Shown here one piece after another: positions 43,821 through 53,241 of a stretch of DNA of 64,000 bases (positions are counted from its first letter, which is position 1; each line of letters opens with the position of its first letter). This DNA comes from Betaproteobacteria bacterium. Lineage in GTDB: Bacteria; Pseudomonadota; Gammaproteobacteria; Burkholderiales; Usitatibacteraceae. The notes beneath the pieces were generated by a model that was not told the DNA's origin, searched no databases, and saw only the letters and a program-made list of their open reading frames with translations. Made by a program: the position numbers and the translations under genes. The DNA is taken from positions 91,267-155,266 of the forward strand of contig JAEUMY010000005.1 of the NCBI GenBank assembly GCA_016791265.1, in the 5' to 3' direction.

Positions 43821-46030
43821 CTCCAAACTCTAGCCTGCAGCAGCAACTACTCCAAGTTCAATCCCTGCTCGTCGCAAAACAGCCCGCCCAGGCGCTGGCC
43901 GCTCTCAATGACCTCGAAAAGAGCGAGCCCGGTGCCGCGCTAGTCTGGTTCTACAAGGCGAATGCTCTCCGCGCACTTGGAAGAGGACAGGAATCCAGAC
44001 AGTCAGTTGAACAAGCACTGTTGCTTGAACCCTTTCAACCCGCCTTTCACACCCTGAAGGCAGAACTGCAACTCGATGCGGGACAGAAATCCGCTGCAGA
44101 GGCGAGCCTGAACGCCGCACTGGCCGCGCAACCCAACTTCCTTCCGGCCCTCAGTCTGCTAGGCGTCACTCGGCTCGAACAAGGAAGCAACACCGAGGCC
44201 TACCAACTGCTGGCGCGAGCAGCTGAACAGAAACCCTCCGCCCCAAACCAGAACAATCTGGGCGTTTGCCTAATTAATCTGAACCGGTCCGCTGAAGCCG
44301 AGAAGGCATTCGTGCGTGCGCTGGCTGCCGACTCCACCCACTTCATGGCGCGCTACAACCTGGTTCGTTGCCTGATCGCTCGCGGCAGGGATGCGGAAGC
44401 GGCGCAGCATCTGCAACAGCTGCTACAGCAGCAACCAGACCACCAAGAATGCCTGTTCATGGTGGGCAACATCTGCCACCGAAATGGTGACTTTGCAACA
44501 GCAGCAGAGTACCTGCGTCGCGCTGCCGAGAAGCAGCCGGTAAATCCGCCTATCGTCAACGCGTTCGCTGAGTACTGCTGGGAACAGGGCGATACAACTA
44601 CTGCAGTCTCACTTTACCGCGTCAGCGCGGAGACGGACCCCGCGAATATTCGCGCCGCATTGGGGCGATACCTCAGCCTCCCCATGGTCTACGACTCCGC
44701 CGCACACATGGCGCAAGCCAGGGACCAGTACCTTCAAGGGCTGACTGCGCTTGGAACTGCGCTGCCAACCCTGGCTCAACGACCGACGCCACAGCTACTG
44801 CGAGAAGTCCAGTGGACCAACTTTCTTCTCGCCTACCAAGGGCAGGACGACCTGACCCCACAGAAAGAGTATGCGAGCATCGCGCGTTCTCTTGTCCGTC
44901 GCGCCTTGCCTGGGCACACGGAATCCAAGCCACGCCGCAAGACGGGACCGCCGCGCATCGGCTTCATCAGCGATCACTTCTATGCCTGCACAGCCGGCCG
45001 CTATTTTGAGAGCTGGGTCACAGGACTGACTGCCGGCAAATATGACGTCCACGTCTATAACGGCGGCAACGTCCATGACGCGCTTACCAAGCGCATTCAA
45101 GCAGCCGCACAGACAATGCGCGACATCTACGCCATGGACCTGGAGCGCTTGGCCGACCTCATCGCAGAGGATGATCTCGACGTCTTGGTGTACCCCGAAA
45201 TGGGGATGCACCCACAACTGTTTCCGTTGGGTGCGTTACGCCTTGCCCGTGTTCAGGTGTCGGGCTGGGGCCATCCGATCACAACCGGCTTTCCAGACAT
45301 AGACTACTTCCTGTCTTCTGAAGAAATGGAGCCTGTCAACGGCGCAGACCACTACGCCGAAAAGCTGCATCTCCTGCCGGGCCTGGGAACGTGCTATGCG
45401 TCACCAACTTCGGAAGGCAGGGTAGCCGACCGCGCCGAGTACAATCTGCCGCCAGCCGGTGCTCTGTATCTGGTTCCGCAATCGTTGTACAAGATTCACC
45501 CAGACAACGACTCTGTCCTTGTGGAGCTGCTCAAACAGGACCCTGGCGGAACGCTGGTCATGTTCGCACCTGAACGCCACAGGGTTGCGACCAACAAGTT
45601 CATCAATCGCCTTCAGCATGCCATGCGCCTTGCCGGGCTGACGCCCGAAGGTCGGGTGCGCATGCTGCCATCGGTGGCCCACGATCAGTACCTCGCAATC
45701 AACCGAATGTGTACCGTCATGCTGGATACATTGCACTGGTCGGGTGGCAACACAACGCTGGATGCCTTGGCTGTCGGTTTGCCGGTCGTAACCACCGAAG
45801 GTCAATTCATGCGGGGACGCCAATCTGCCGCGATGCTGCGTATGATCGGTCTGCCGGACCTCATCATTGAATCGCCAGCCGCCTTGGCAGCGGCAGCCGT
45901 GAACTTGGCCCACGATTCAAAGCGGCTCTCGGATATCCGGGCTCGCATCGCGCAGGGCCGCGGCAGACTGTTCGGCCAAACGGCGCCACTGGCAGCACTT
46001 GATGCATTCTTGACATCAGTGTGCTTCTGA
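43817..46030 (+). CDS. TPR–GT41 O-GlcNAc-transferase-like glycosyltransferase (1)
   Basis: 737 residues from a GTG at 43817. Residues 1–290 are about eight tetratricopeptide repeats, followed by the two-lobed GT41 catalytic region: PPRIGFISDHFYACTAGRYF, LDVLVYPEMGMHPQ, VSGWGHPITTGFPDIDYFLS, and the nucleotide-sugar segment DTLHWSGGNTTLDALAVGLPVV. Related enzymes add single sugars to Ser/Thr (OGT) or Asn (HMW1C). There is no signal peptide, so it acts in the cytoplasm. One palindrome copy (44642–44653) ends the 14-kb motif gap. Its stop faces the stop of a paralogue 12 bp away. Confidence 0.85.
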   Translation: MTPNSSLQQQLLQVQSLLVAKQPAQALAALNDLEKSEPGAALVWFYKANALRALGRGQESRQSVEQALLLEPFQPAFHTLKAELQLDAGQKSAAEASLNAALAAQPNFLPALSLLGVTRLEQGSNTEAYQLLARAAEQKPSAPNQNNLGVCLINLNRSAEAEKAFVRALAADSTHFMARYNLVRCLIARGRDAEAAQHLQQLLQQQPDHQECLFMVGNICHRNGDFATAAEYLRRAAEKQPVNPPIVNAFAEYCWEQGDTTTAVSLYRVSAETDPANIRAALGRYLSLPMVYDSAAHMAQARDQYLQGLTALGTALPTLAQRPTPQLLREVQWTNFLLAYQGQDDLTPQKEYASIARSLVRRALPGHTESKPRRKTGPPRIGFISDHFYACTAGRYFESWVTGLTAGKYDVHVYNGGNVHDALTKRIQAAAQTMRDIYAMDLERLADLIAEDDLDVLVYPEMGMHPQLFPLGALRLARVQVSGWGHPITTGFPDIDYFLSSEEMEPVNGADHYAEKLHLLPGLGTCYASPTSEGRVADRAEYNLPPAGALYLVPQSLYKIHPDNDSVLVELLKQDPGGTLVMFAPERHRVATNKFINRLQHAMRLAGLTPEGRVRMLPSVAHDQYLAINRMCTVMLDTLHWSGGNTTLDALAVGLPVVTTEGQFMRGRQSAAMLRMIGLPDLIIESPAALAAAAVNLAHDSKRLSDIRARIAQGRGRLFGQTAPLAALDAFLTSVCF

Positions 46031-46042
46031 GCATTGCGCGAA

Positions 46043-48058
46043 TCAGTGTTCGAGGCGTCGTCGTCTGACTTCCGCTTCGATGGCCGACTGCAACGCAGCA
46101 GGTGCGCCCGGTTGATCAAATAGCTGCTCGGCGCCCGCCAAGATTCGCGCGCTCCACGCATCGCGACTACTCGCGTCTCCAAGCAGACTGGCTGCGAAGT
46201 CGACATAGCGGGTTGGAGAATCGACAGCAAGGCCTTCACAATGGAGTACGTTTAGCATGCCGAGGCTCTGCCGCCCGCGCATGAAGGCGCCAGGCAGCGT
46301 CACTACAGGCAACCCCATCGCCAGCGCATCAAGGCTGGTATTGCCACCTGACCAATGCAACGTATCCAGCATCACATCCGCCAACTGGTTGATGCCGAGG
46401 AATCTTGCGTGCGACATGCGAGGCAGAAAGGTGTAGTCGCGCGAGCGTACCATCCCCTGCGCCGACAGGCGAGAGGAAAACAGCTCGGTATTGCGATCAA
46501 AGCTGTCTTCGAAAAACAGGAAGTGCGCGCCCGGCGCTGCTTCACGCACACGGCGATACAGCGCGTCATTGTCCGGGTGAAGCTTGAACAGCGATTGCGA
46601 AATCAGCGCCAGAGGCGCTTTCTCCGGAATATTGAACTGCGCGCGAGTCACTGGCTCGGGATTCACGGGCCGCGGATAACGCGTCCCGAGGCCGGGCAAT
46701 CGGACAAGCCTCTCAGAATAATGCGCCGCCGCGTTCGGCGGCTCGATCAGATCGCTGGAAAAGTACAAATCAACGTTTCCATGACCGGAGGTCACGGGGT
46801 GACCCCAGCCGGCACACTGAACGGGTGCCAGGCGCATGCATGCGAGCGTAAAGGTGGTTGGACAAAGGCCCAACTCGGGAAACACCAGCACATCCAGTTC
46901 GTCCGCCAAAATCGTCTGCGCAAGACGGAACAATGGCAGGTGGTGCAGTTGCTTGAAGGCGCCGTTCGCAGCCAGACTCTCGCTCAATGTGTCGCGTACC
47001 GGTCCAATTGAATAAATATGAGCGTGGAAGCGAGTGGGATCGAGGTCCTTGATCCATGAGGAGAAGTACCAACCCACTGTGCATTGGTAAAAGAAGCTGC
47101 TGACAAAACCAATCCGGATTGGCGCATCGGCGGCAACAGCGCGGCGCGATTTCATCGTTGGCCCAGCACCCTCCAACAGCGCACTCTGAAAGTCTGAAAA
47201 CCTGCGTTGCAGGTCTAGATCATCCTGTCCATGATAGGCGAGAAGATAGTTCGACCACCGGATGTCCATCTCGATTTCGGTGACTGGAAGACGGCGGAAG
47301 ATCTCAACCCGCTCGTGCAGGTTTTCAAGACCAGCTGCATAGTGATCGCGCGCTTCGGTCAAGGACTTCGTATCGCCATGAATGCCAGGCAAGGTGAGAT
47401 TGAGCGCCAGGTGACTGCGCAATCTGTCGGGCTCGCGGGAGAGCACCTCGCGATGCTGTGAGAAGCCCTGATCCAGCTCCCCAATGCTGCAAAGCATGTC
47501 TGCGTAGTTACCTCGATATAGGAAGCTCGTCGGCTCCTTCGCGATGGCGCGCTGATAGTAAGGTTTGGCATCCGCAAAGGCCTTGCGCTCCTGCAAGACA
47601 CCGGCAAGCTGGAACAGTGCGTGAGCTGGCAGATCGGGCAAGATGGACTCTGCCTGGCGAAGGCACCGTTCCGCGCCGGAAGCGTCTCCCAACACCAGTC
47701 TTGCTCGCGCTAGGAGCAACCACGCGCCAGCATGACTCGCATCGTACTGATGCGCCTGCTTCAACTCGCCGAGCGCTTCGGACGTGCGACCCAGACTCAG
47801 GAGCAAGCTGGCCAAGTTGACTCTCGCGTCGACATGCCCTGGCAAAAGGCCCAGGCATCGACGAAGTGCCGACTCCGCCTCCGCTAACTCGCCACTCTGC
47901 AGCGCCACCGCACCCAGAGCACTCCAGATATCCGCGCTGCCTGGTGTGCTCGAAGAGGCTTCGCGCAGAATCGACAGCGCATCCGTGATGCGACCCGCAG
48001 CCAATGCGGCGCCGACTTGCGTTCGCCAGGCACCTGAGGAAATTGAGGATATGCTCAT
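46043..48058 (-). CDS. TPR–GT41 O-GlcNAc-transferase-like glycosyltransferase (2)
   Basis: 671 residues from the ATG at 48058, paralogous to and convergent with the previous gene. About six TPR units precede the GT41 region (IRIGFVSSFFYQCTVGWYF, LDVLVFPELGLCPT, CAGWGHPVTSGHGNVDLYFS, DTLHWSGGNTSLDALAMGLPVV). The conserved segments match in order but the TPR part is shorter and diverged, suggesting a different target. It is divergent from the Wzm/Wzt exporter, with 175 bp between starts. Confidence 0.85.
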   Translation of the reverse strand: MSISSISSGAWRTQVGAALAAGRITDALSILREASSSTPGSADIWSALGAVALQSGELAEAESALRRCLGLLPGHVDARVNLASLLLSLGRTSEALGELKQAHQYDASHAGAWLLLARARLVLGDASGAERCLRQAESILPDLPAHALFQLAGVLQERKAFADAKPYYQRAIAKEPTSFLYRGNYADMLCSIGELDQGFSQHREVLSREPDRLRSHLALNLTLPGIHGDTKSLTEARDHYAAGLENLHERVEIFRRLPVTEIEMDIRWSNYLLAYHGQDDLDLQRRFSDFQSALLEGAGPTMKSRRAVAADAPIRIGFVSSFFYQCTVGWYFSSWIKDLDPTRFHAHIYSIGPVRDTLSESLAANGAFKQLHHLPLFRLAQTILADELDVLVFPELGLCPTTFTLACMRLAPVQCAGWGHPVTSGHGNVDLYFSSDLIEPPNAAAHYSERLVRLPGLGTRYPRPVNPEPVTRAQFNIPEKAPLALISQSLFKLHPDNDALYRRVREAAPGAHFLFFEDSFDRNTELFSSRLSAQGMVRSRDYTFLPRMSHARFLGINQLADVMLDTLHWSGGNTSLDALAMGLPVVTLPGAFMRGRQSLGMLNVLHCEGLAVDSPTRYVDFAASLLGDASSRDAWSARILAGAEQLFDQPGAPAALQSAIEAEVRRRRLEH

Positions 48059-48233
48059 GACAAAAAAATGTACCGCGCCAACCGGCCCTGATGGCGTGTG
48101 AGAAAATCACTCCCATGGTTCAACTTCAAGACTTGGGCGTGGCGCCGAGTGTACAAGGAATGAAGGGTCCGCTCGTCGTCAGCGACTCGGCATGCCGAGG
48201 CCATGTGCATAGCGCCTCCTCTGTTGCCAAGCC

Positions 48234-49037
48234 ATGACCGAAAACGCTTCGCCCGCACCGACCGCTTCGCCGTCAAGCTGGCTGCTGTTGTCCATGCTTC
48301 GTCGCGAGCTTCGAGATCGCTACGCCGGCACATCTGCCGGACTTGGATGGGCTCTGCTGCAGCCGGTACTCATGCTGGCACTCTATGCCTTGGTTTTCGC
48401 CTTCATCTTTCGCGTCCGCCTTACCGGATACGACACACCTCTCGCGTACATTACGTTTGTAGCGATCACGCTGTGGCCCTGGTTTCTGCTGCAGGAGGGG
48501 CTGCTGCGCGCTATGACTGCCCTGCGGGCGCAGGCCGCGCTTGTGCGCAAGACAACACTGCGTCGCGACTTGCCTGTGACAGTATGCATACTGGCCAGTG
48601 CAATGATCCACCTTGCAGGCTATGTTGCAGTATTGGCTTGCCTCACCCTTGCGGGCGCGGAGCTGCGCTTTGACGGACTGCCCCTCGCGGTGCTGAGCGT
48701 CGCGACCCTTCTCACGGTCGTCATGGGTCTGGGGTTCCTGCTTGCCTCCATTCAGCTCGTCTGGCGCGATCTTGAGCATGCTGTGCAACCGCTGTTCCTG
48801 ATCCTGTTCTATGCGACTCCGATTCTCTACCCCATCACCCTTGTCCCAGAGGAAGTACGTCCGTTCATCACAGCCAATCCCATGGCCTGGTGGGTAGAAC
48901 GGCAGCGCGATGCGCTCCTGAACGGCGCGCTGCCTGGTGCATACGACATCGCGGGCTTGGTGGCGACGGCAGTGGGGTGCTGGATTTGCCGACGCCTGTA
49001 TCTCAAGGTCGCCGCCTTCGCAGAGGATCTGTTGTGA
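48234..49037 (+). CDS. wzm: Polysaccharide ABC exporter, permease
   Basis: 267 residues with six predicted membrane segments. It is an ABC-2 type permease of the O-antigen/capsule group: RRELRDRYAGTSAGLGWALLQPVLMLALYALVF at the N-terminus, and WRDLEHAVQPLFLILFYATPILYPITLVPE later. It forms the inner-membrane channel for a finished glycan. Its stop overlaps the GTG start of the ATPase gene. Confidence 0.9.
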   Translation: MTENASPAPTASPSSWLLLSMLRRELRDRYAGTSAGLGWALLQPVLMLALYALVFAFIFRVRLTGYDTPLAYITFVAITLWPWFLLQEGLLRAMTALRAQAALVRKTTLRRDLPVTVCILASAMIHLAGYVAVLACLTLAGAELRFDGLPLAVLSVATLLTVVMGLGFLLASIQLVWRDLEHAVQPLFLILFYATPILYPITLVPEEVRPFITANPMAWWVERQRDALLNGALPGAYDIAGLVATAVGCWICRRLYLKVAAFAEDLL

Positions 49038-50275
49038 GTGGCGTGGAAATGACAAACGTGTCGGCACCGCTGGCACCGGTGGATTCGAGTGCGGAAAGAC
49101 GCCTGCTTATCCGAGTGCGCGATGCGGCTAAGGTCTACCCAGCCGTCGCCACGACTGCGCAGCGCTGGAAGCTGGTCCGGCGCCTGCTCACTGGCAGCGG
49201 TGCGGTCGAGGGCTATGCCGCGCTGCAGAACGTTAGCTTTGATGTGCGTGCTGGCCAGTCTGTCGCGCTGATTGGCGAGAACGGCGCCGGCAAGTCGACC
49301 TTGCTCAAGCTCATCGCTGGCGTTTCTCAGCCCACAGGCGGCGTCGTCGAAGTCAATGCGCGCGTCGGCGCCCTGCTCGAACTGGGCGCCGGATTCAATC
49401 CCGAGTACTCCGGTCGCGAAAACATAGCACTTGCATGCGCACTCCATGGCCTGAACCGGGACGAAACGCAGGCGCGCGAGGCCGGGATCATCGACTTCGC
49501 CGACATTGGGATGCATATCGACCAGCCGGTGAAACACTACTCGTCCGGGATGGTCGTTCGTCTGGGCTTCGCGGTTGCCACGGCGCTGAAGCCGGATGTG
49601 ATGATCGCCGATGAGGTGCTGGCTGTCGGCGACGAAGCCTTCCAGCGCAAGTGCTCGCGCTGGGTGGAGTCCTATCTTGCCGACGGTGGCACACTGCTTC
49701 TGTGTTCGCATGTCATGTACCACGTGCAAAAGCTATGCACGCAGGCCATCTGGCTGGAGAGGGGGCGCGTGCGCATGACGGGGCCCGCAGCGAGTGTTGT
49801 GCAAGCCTACCTCGCCTGGCAGGATGCGCGGGAAGCGCCGCGCGCAGAGACGCCTTCCGCTGTAGCTGAGGCATCCGCAGCAAGCTATCGTTTCACGCGA
49901 TTTCACGCGCAGACCAGTGGCGACCAGCCCATTACTGTGGAGCATGGCGCCGCATTGCACGTGCATGGTGAAGCTTATTCGCCGGATGGCCGGGTGCCGA
50001 CCGTCGCGATCGCGCTGGTCAAGCGTGATGGGTCGGGTGTATTCGCGACCTCCACCGAGGTCGATCATCATGCGCTGGTGCGAAGCGGCGACGATCATTT
50101 CGGATTCTCTCTGCGCTTTGATCCGGTCACGCTGCTGCCAGGCGAATATTCGCTTCGAGGTCACGTGCTGGATCCTGAGGCGCTTCGCGTCACGGATACG
50201 GCGGAAATTCCGCTTGCCGTGAAGGGCGGGCAGCGCTATCTCGGCGTGGTCAAGGTTCCGTACGAATGGGATTGA
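49034..50275 (+). CDS. wzt: Polysaccharide ABC exporter ATPase with C-terminal glycan-binding domain
   Basis: 413 residues from the GTG at 49034. The nucleotide-binding domain has Walker A GENGAGKST (81–89), a signature YSSGMVVRL and Walker B VMIADEVLAVGD. Residues about 290–413 form a Wzt-type beta-sandwich that in known exporters recognises the modified end of the O-polysaccharide. The ATPase energises export with Wzm. One palindrome copy (50142–50153) is read as Glu-Tyr-Ser. Confidence 0.92.
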   Translation: MSGVEMTNVSAPLAPVDSSAERRLLIRVRDAAKVYPAVATTAQRWKLVRRLLTGSGAVEGYAALQNVSFDVRAGQSVALIGENGAGKSTLLKLIAGVSQPTGGVVEVNARVGALLELGAGFNPEYSGRENIALACALHGLNRDETQAREAGIIDFADIGMHIDQPVKHYSSGMVVRLGFAVATALKPDVMIADEVLAVGDEAFQRKCSRWVESYLADGGTLLLCSHVMYHVQKLCTQAIWLERGRVRMTGPAASVVQAYLAWQDAREAPRAETPSAVAEASAASYRFTRFHAQTSGDQPITVEHGAALHVHGEAYSPDGRVPTVAIALVKRDGSGVFATSTEVDHHALVRSGDDHFGFSLRFDPVTLLPGEYSLRGHVLDPEALRVTDTAEIPLAVKGGQRYLGVVKVPYEWD

Positions 50276-50308
50276 TCGCGCTCGCCCGCTCGGGGCGCCC
50301 GGCTTTCA

Positions 50309-51133
50309 TCAGCTCTTCCAGCGCCACCCGTGCTGGCGAAAGAAACGCCCGGCCGATCTGCTGAACCACAGGATATGGCGAAATCCCTTGCCCGCCGCGC
50401 CACCTCCACCATGAACAATGCACACAGCGGGGCAGTAAAGGACATCACCCGCGCGCGTCAGCCTGGCTGACAGGTCGAAATCCTCGAAGTACATGAAGTA
50501 GCCTTCGTCAAAGCCACCCGCGCGCTGCAATGCATGCGTGCGACAGAACATGAAACAACCGCCTGCGAGAAAGCGACCGGTTGTCGGTGCGTTTACCAGC
50601 ATGTCGCGCAGTTCGTATTGTCGATTGCCGAGCAGATCCTTGAGCCGCGGCGAGAGAGGCAGCGCGCGAGCCAGCAAAGTGATGGCGCCTGGCTTGTCTT
50701 TTGCGACATGCTGGACGGCCCCGGACCGATCGACTGCTCTGGGCGTCAGCAACACACAGGCGGGATGGGCGTGCATGGCTGCCAACGCCGCGCTGATCGC
50801 ACCTTCATCGAGCACCACGTCAGGATTCAGGATCAAGTGAAAATCGGATGCCGCATGCAGAATCGAGAGATTGTTCGCTGCGCCATAGCCGCGATTGTCC
50901 GGAGCTTGAATGAGGTGTGGCGAGAGCCCGGCAAGTTCCGGCATCTCCAGCAGTTGCTGCAGGGCGGTTGCCTCGGAGACCGATTGGCTGTTGTCAATCA
51001 AGGCAAGCTTCACTGAGGCGAGCTGTCCGGCCGTGAGAGCCAGTGAAACGGCTGTGGTCAGCGACTCCAGCGTGCGTTGCAGCGCGTCACGCGGGCTGAA
51101 GTGACTCACGATGGAAATGGAAAGCGTGTCCAA
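50309..51133 (-). CDS. Family 2 glycosyltransferase, rhamnosyltransferase-like
   Basis: 274 residues. The GT2 N-terminus (ISIVSHFSPRDALQRTLESL) and DNRGYGAANN plus LILNPDVVL are typical of WbbL/WbbX-type rhamnosyltransferases. FDEGYFMYFEDFDLSARL carries the acidic pair. With dTDP-rhamnose made by rfbBACD, it likely adds rhamnose during O-polysaccharide synthesis. It is convergent with wzt (33 bp between stops). Confidence 0.85.
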   Translation of the reverse strand: MDTLSISIVSHFSPRDALQRTLESLTTAVSLALTAGQLASVKLALIDNSQSVSEATALQQLLEMPELAGLSPHLIQAPDNRGYGAANNLSILHAASDFHLILNPDVVLDEGAISAALAAMHAHPACVLLTPRAVDRSGAVQHVAKDKPGAITLLARALPLSPRLKDLLGNRQYELRDMLVNAPTTGRFLAGGCFMFCRTHALQRAGGFDEGYFMYFEDFDLSARLTRAGDVLYCPAVCIVHGGGGAAGKGFRHILWFSRSAGRFFRQHGWRWKS

Positions 51134-51164
51134 TACTTGCTAGCAGAGAAGCGTGCGTGACCTT

Positions 51165-51201
51165 AAACAAAAAGCCCGAGCCGGCGGAAGCCGGACCGGG
51201 C
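51165..51201 (-). terminator. Rho-independent terminator of the protease gene
   Basis: On the minus strand a hairpin with stem GCCCG…CCGGC, loop TTCC, GCCGG…CGGGC is followed by TTTTTGTTT. Confidence 0.85.
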
Positions 51202-51226
51202 CGTCTGACGAATCCGCTGTCCGGGC

Positions 51227-52996
51227 CTAGAAGGTCAGTCTGACAAGGTTCTTCGTGCCCCTCAATCCGCCAGACATCGTGTAGCTCATGGTGAGCGTGG
51301 TCGGAGACGTGAAGGTGAAGGTCGCCGAGCCCACCACTTGGCTGCTGGCGATGGCTGGATTGTAAGGCTCGGTGTAGCCGGTGCGTGACAGCTGAATCCA
51401 CGAACCATTGAACGTGTTGATGCCGGTCCAGTTGCCGGAGAAGAAGAACCAGATGGGTTTTCTCTCGGGTGCCGCCGTGTACTGGTACCAGATGATGCCC
51501 AGCGTCCCGCTCGACTCGCCCTGGATGATCGAGATGCCGGTGCCGTCCTCGGTCGGGTCGCTCCAGGATCCCGAGTAATCCACCGCCAGATACTTGCGAA
51601 TATTCGGAAAAACCTGATCGAAGCGGGAATACCAGTCGCGATTGTTGGTGTTGTCCACATTGCCCGCGTTGCTGCATGCGGCGAAACCACCGTAGAGGGA
51701 TCCGCGCACGAAGTACTCGTTGTCGGCGAAAGTGAAAATGGCCGAGCCGCTTGATCCGCCTTCGGTGGTTCCACTGGTCCAGGCAGCCGTCGTGAACTGC
51801 TGATTGGCGAATTCAGACAGCGGGGTGAAGCCGACGAACCGCCCCTTCGAGACCTTCTTCGCGTCGCCGCGCGGATGGTGAATGGCGGTGAAGGTTGTGC
51901 CTTCGGTGATGGTGTTGGCGTCCCAGCCGGCGAAAAACGCGCCTGACGGAGGCGAACCGCGCAACTTCAAAAGCAGCGCGTCACGGTTGGTCTCCTTGTA
52001 GAGCAGATCGGCGCCTCCGGCCACGATGTTGCTGGTCGATGCGGAACCGCCGCCGCAGGCACTCCGCTCGTAGCTCCAAATCGTGTTCAAGGTGCTGGCC
52101 TCGGTTTGCGTGCCGATGCAGTGATTGGCCGAGTAGAAGTAGGGAATCTGCGTGGATGTGTCGCCATCATTGAGCAGCGTGCCGGTGCAGATGCAGGAGG
52201 CCAACGCGCCGCCGGTGCCGCAGGTGGCCTGAAACTGCATCCACGCGACGGCATTCTTGGCGTTCACGAAAGCCGTGGTTTGCGGCTCGCATCGCACATC
52301 CACGTTGCAAGTGCCGGAATCGCCCAGCGCCTTGGCCGTCTTGAAGCCGTCGTTCGGGGAGGCGAATAGGTGCGAGGCGCTGTCCACGTTGATGCGCACA
52401 CCGGCCGCGCTTTGCCCCGGCGGAACATAGACTTCGATGATCTGCTCGGCGCCCACGGTGAGCGGTGTCCAGTAAGTCGTGCTTTCACGGCGGGCTTCGC
52501 GGATGTCGGCGGCTGTGGCGGCGTAGGTCACCTCGCCCGCCGCGTTGGCGAAGCGAAGCTCAGCGCCATCAGGCAGCCCCGTGACATCCAGTCCGACTCG
52601 CAGCGCTTTGGCGTCCTGAGAACTTACGACCAAGCGCGAAATGCCGCCACCGTCGTTGTGCGCGACCCAACGAAGCGTCGGGCTCACCAGAAACTCATCC
52701 TTCAACTTGCGCACGATGCCAACCTGCATCGACTTCTGCTGCAACGTGGCGTTGCGTTCCTGAATCGCATTGATCTCGCTGGCGTTGGCGGGTCCCATCC
52801 GCACCACGGCCGCCTCCAACTCGGACAGATTCGGCTGCCGCAAACTCAGCGCCGCCTGACTCTTGGTGGCTTTGACCGGCTCGCCACTCATCTTCAGTTG
52901 CGCGTGGGCCGCAAGCGGGCTGATCGCAACGGTGACGGCGGCGAGACCTGCTGCCCACACACAAAGGCGTGGCAGCGAGCGGAGAGAGACCTTCAT
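51227..52996 (-). CDS. Secreted lysyl-endopeptidase-like S1 protease
   Basis: 589 residues from the ATG at 52996, which has AGGA at proper distance (ATG at 53002 is too close to it). The signal is VSLRSLPRLCVWAAGLAAVTVAISPLAAHA. A propeptide of about 200 residues precedes GTCNVDVRCE, where mature lysyl endopeptidases of the Achromobacter protease I type begin. The triad appears as His in SANHC, Asp in NRDALLL and Ser in GGSSGSAIF. A C-terminal domain begins YSGSWSDPTEDGTGISI. It is a likely T2SS substrate, and its promoter shares an 18-bp element with gspE. A one-mismatch palindrome lies at 51596–51607. Confidence 0.85.
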   Translation of the reverse strand: MKVSLRSLPRLCVWAAGLAAVTVAISPLAAHAQLKMSGEPVKATKSQAALSLRQPNLSELEAAVVRMGPANASEINAIQERNATLQQKSMQVGIVRKLKDEFLVSPTLRWVAHNDGGGISRLVVSSQDAKALRVGLDVTGLPDGAELRFANAAGEVTYAATAADIREARRESTTYWTPLTVGAEQIIEVYVPPGQSAAGVRINVDSASHLFASPNDGFKTAKALGDSGTCNVDVRCEPQTTAFVNAKNAVAWMQFQATCGTGGALASCICTGTLLNDGDTSTQIPYFYSANHCIGTQTEASTLNTIWSYERSACGGGSASTSNIVAGGADLLYKETNRDALLLKLRGSPPSGAFFAGWDANTITEGTTFTAIHHPRGDAKKVSKGRFVGFTPLSEFANQQFTTAAWTSGTTEGGSSGSAIFTFADNEYFVRGSLYGGFAACSNAGNVDNTNNRDWYSRFDQVFPNIRKYLAVDYSGSWSDPTEDGTGISIIQGESSGTLGIIWYQYTAAPERKPIWFFFSGNWTGINTFNGSWIQLSRTGYTEPYNPAIASSQVVGSATFTFTSPTTLTMSYTMSGGLRGTKNLVRLTF

Positions 52997-53159
52997 GACC
53001 ATTTCCTGTTCTGCCGACGAGTGGGTGCCGGCTTGCACCGGGTTGCGGAGAGCATTGCTCAGACCGGCAACCGGGGCGGGGGTTTCAACTGAATGCATCC
53101 AAGCAAAATTCGCGCAAGCACGGTACGGCGAGCAAGCGCAATGCATCGCAGTTTTGAGA

Positions 53160-53188
53160 AATTTAGCCGCGCAAACAGGGCGTTGCAA
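53160..53188 (-). promoter_or_regulatory. Probable promoter of the S1 protease
   Basis: On the minus strand TTGCAA (53188–53183), exactly 17 bp, TAAATT (53165–53160). The leader to the ATG at 52996 would be about 155 nt. Confidence 0.5.
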
Positions 53189-53197
53189 GCGCTTTTT

Positions 53198-53215
53198 TGT
53201 CGGGAAATGACGACA
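53198..53215 (-). promoter_or_regulatory. 18-bp activator-site candidate upstream of the protease
   Basis: Minus strand reads TGTCGTCATTTCCCGACA, identical to the site before the T2SS operon (27331–27348) and in the same orientation to transcription, 9 bp before the -35 box. Confidence 0.6.
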
Positions 53216-53241
53216 GTTGGGAGTCTCGCGAAAGTGCGCCG

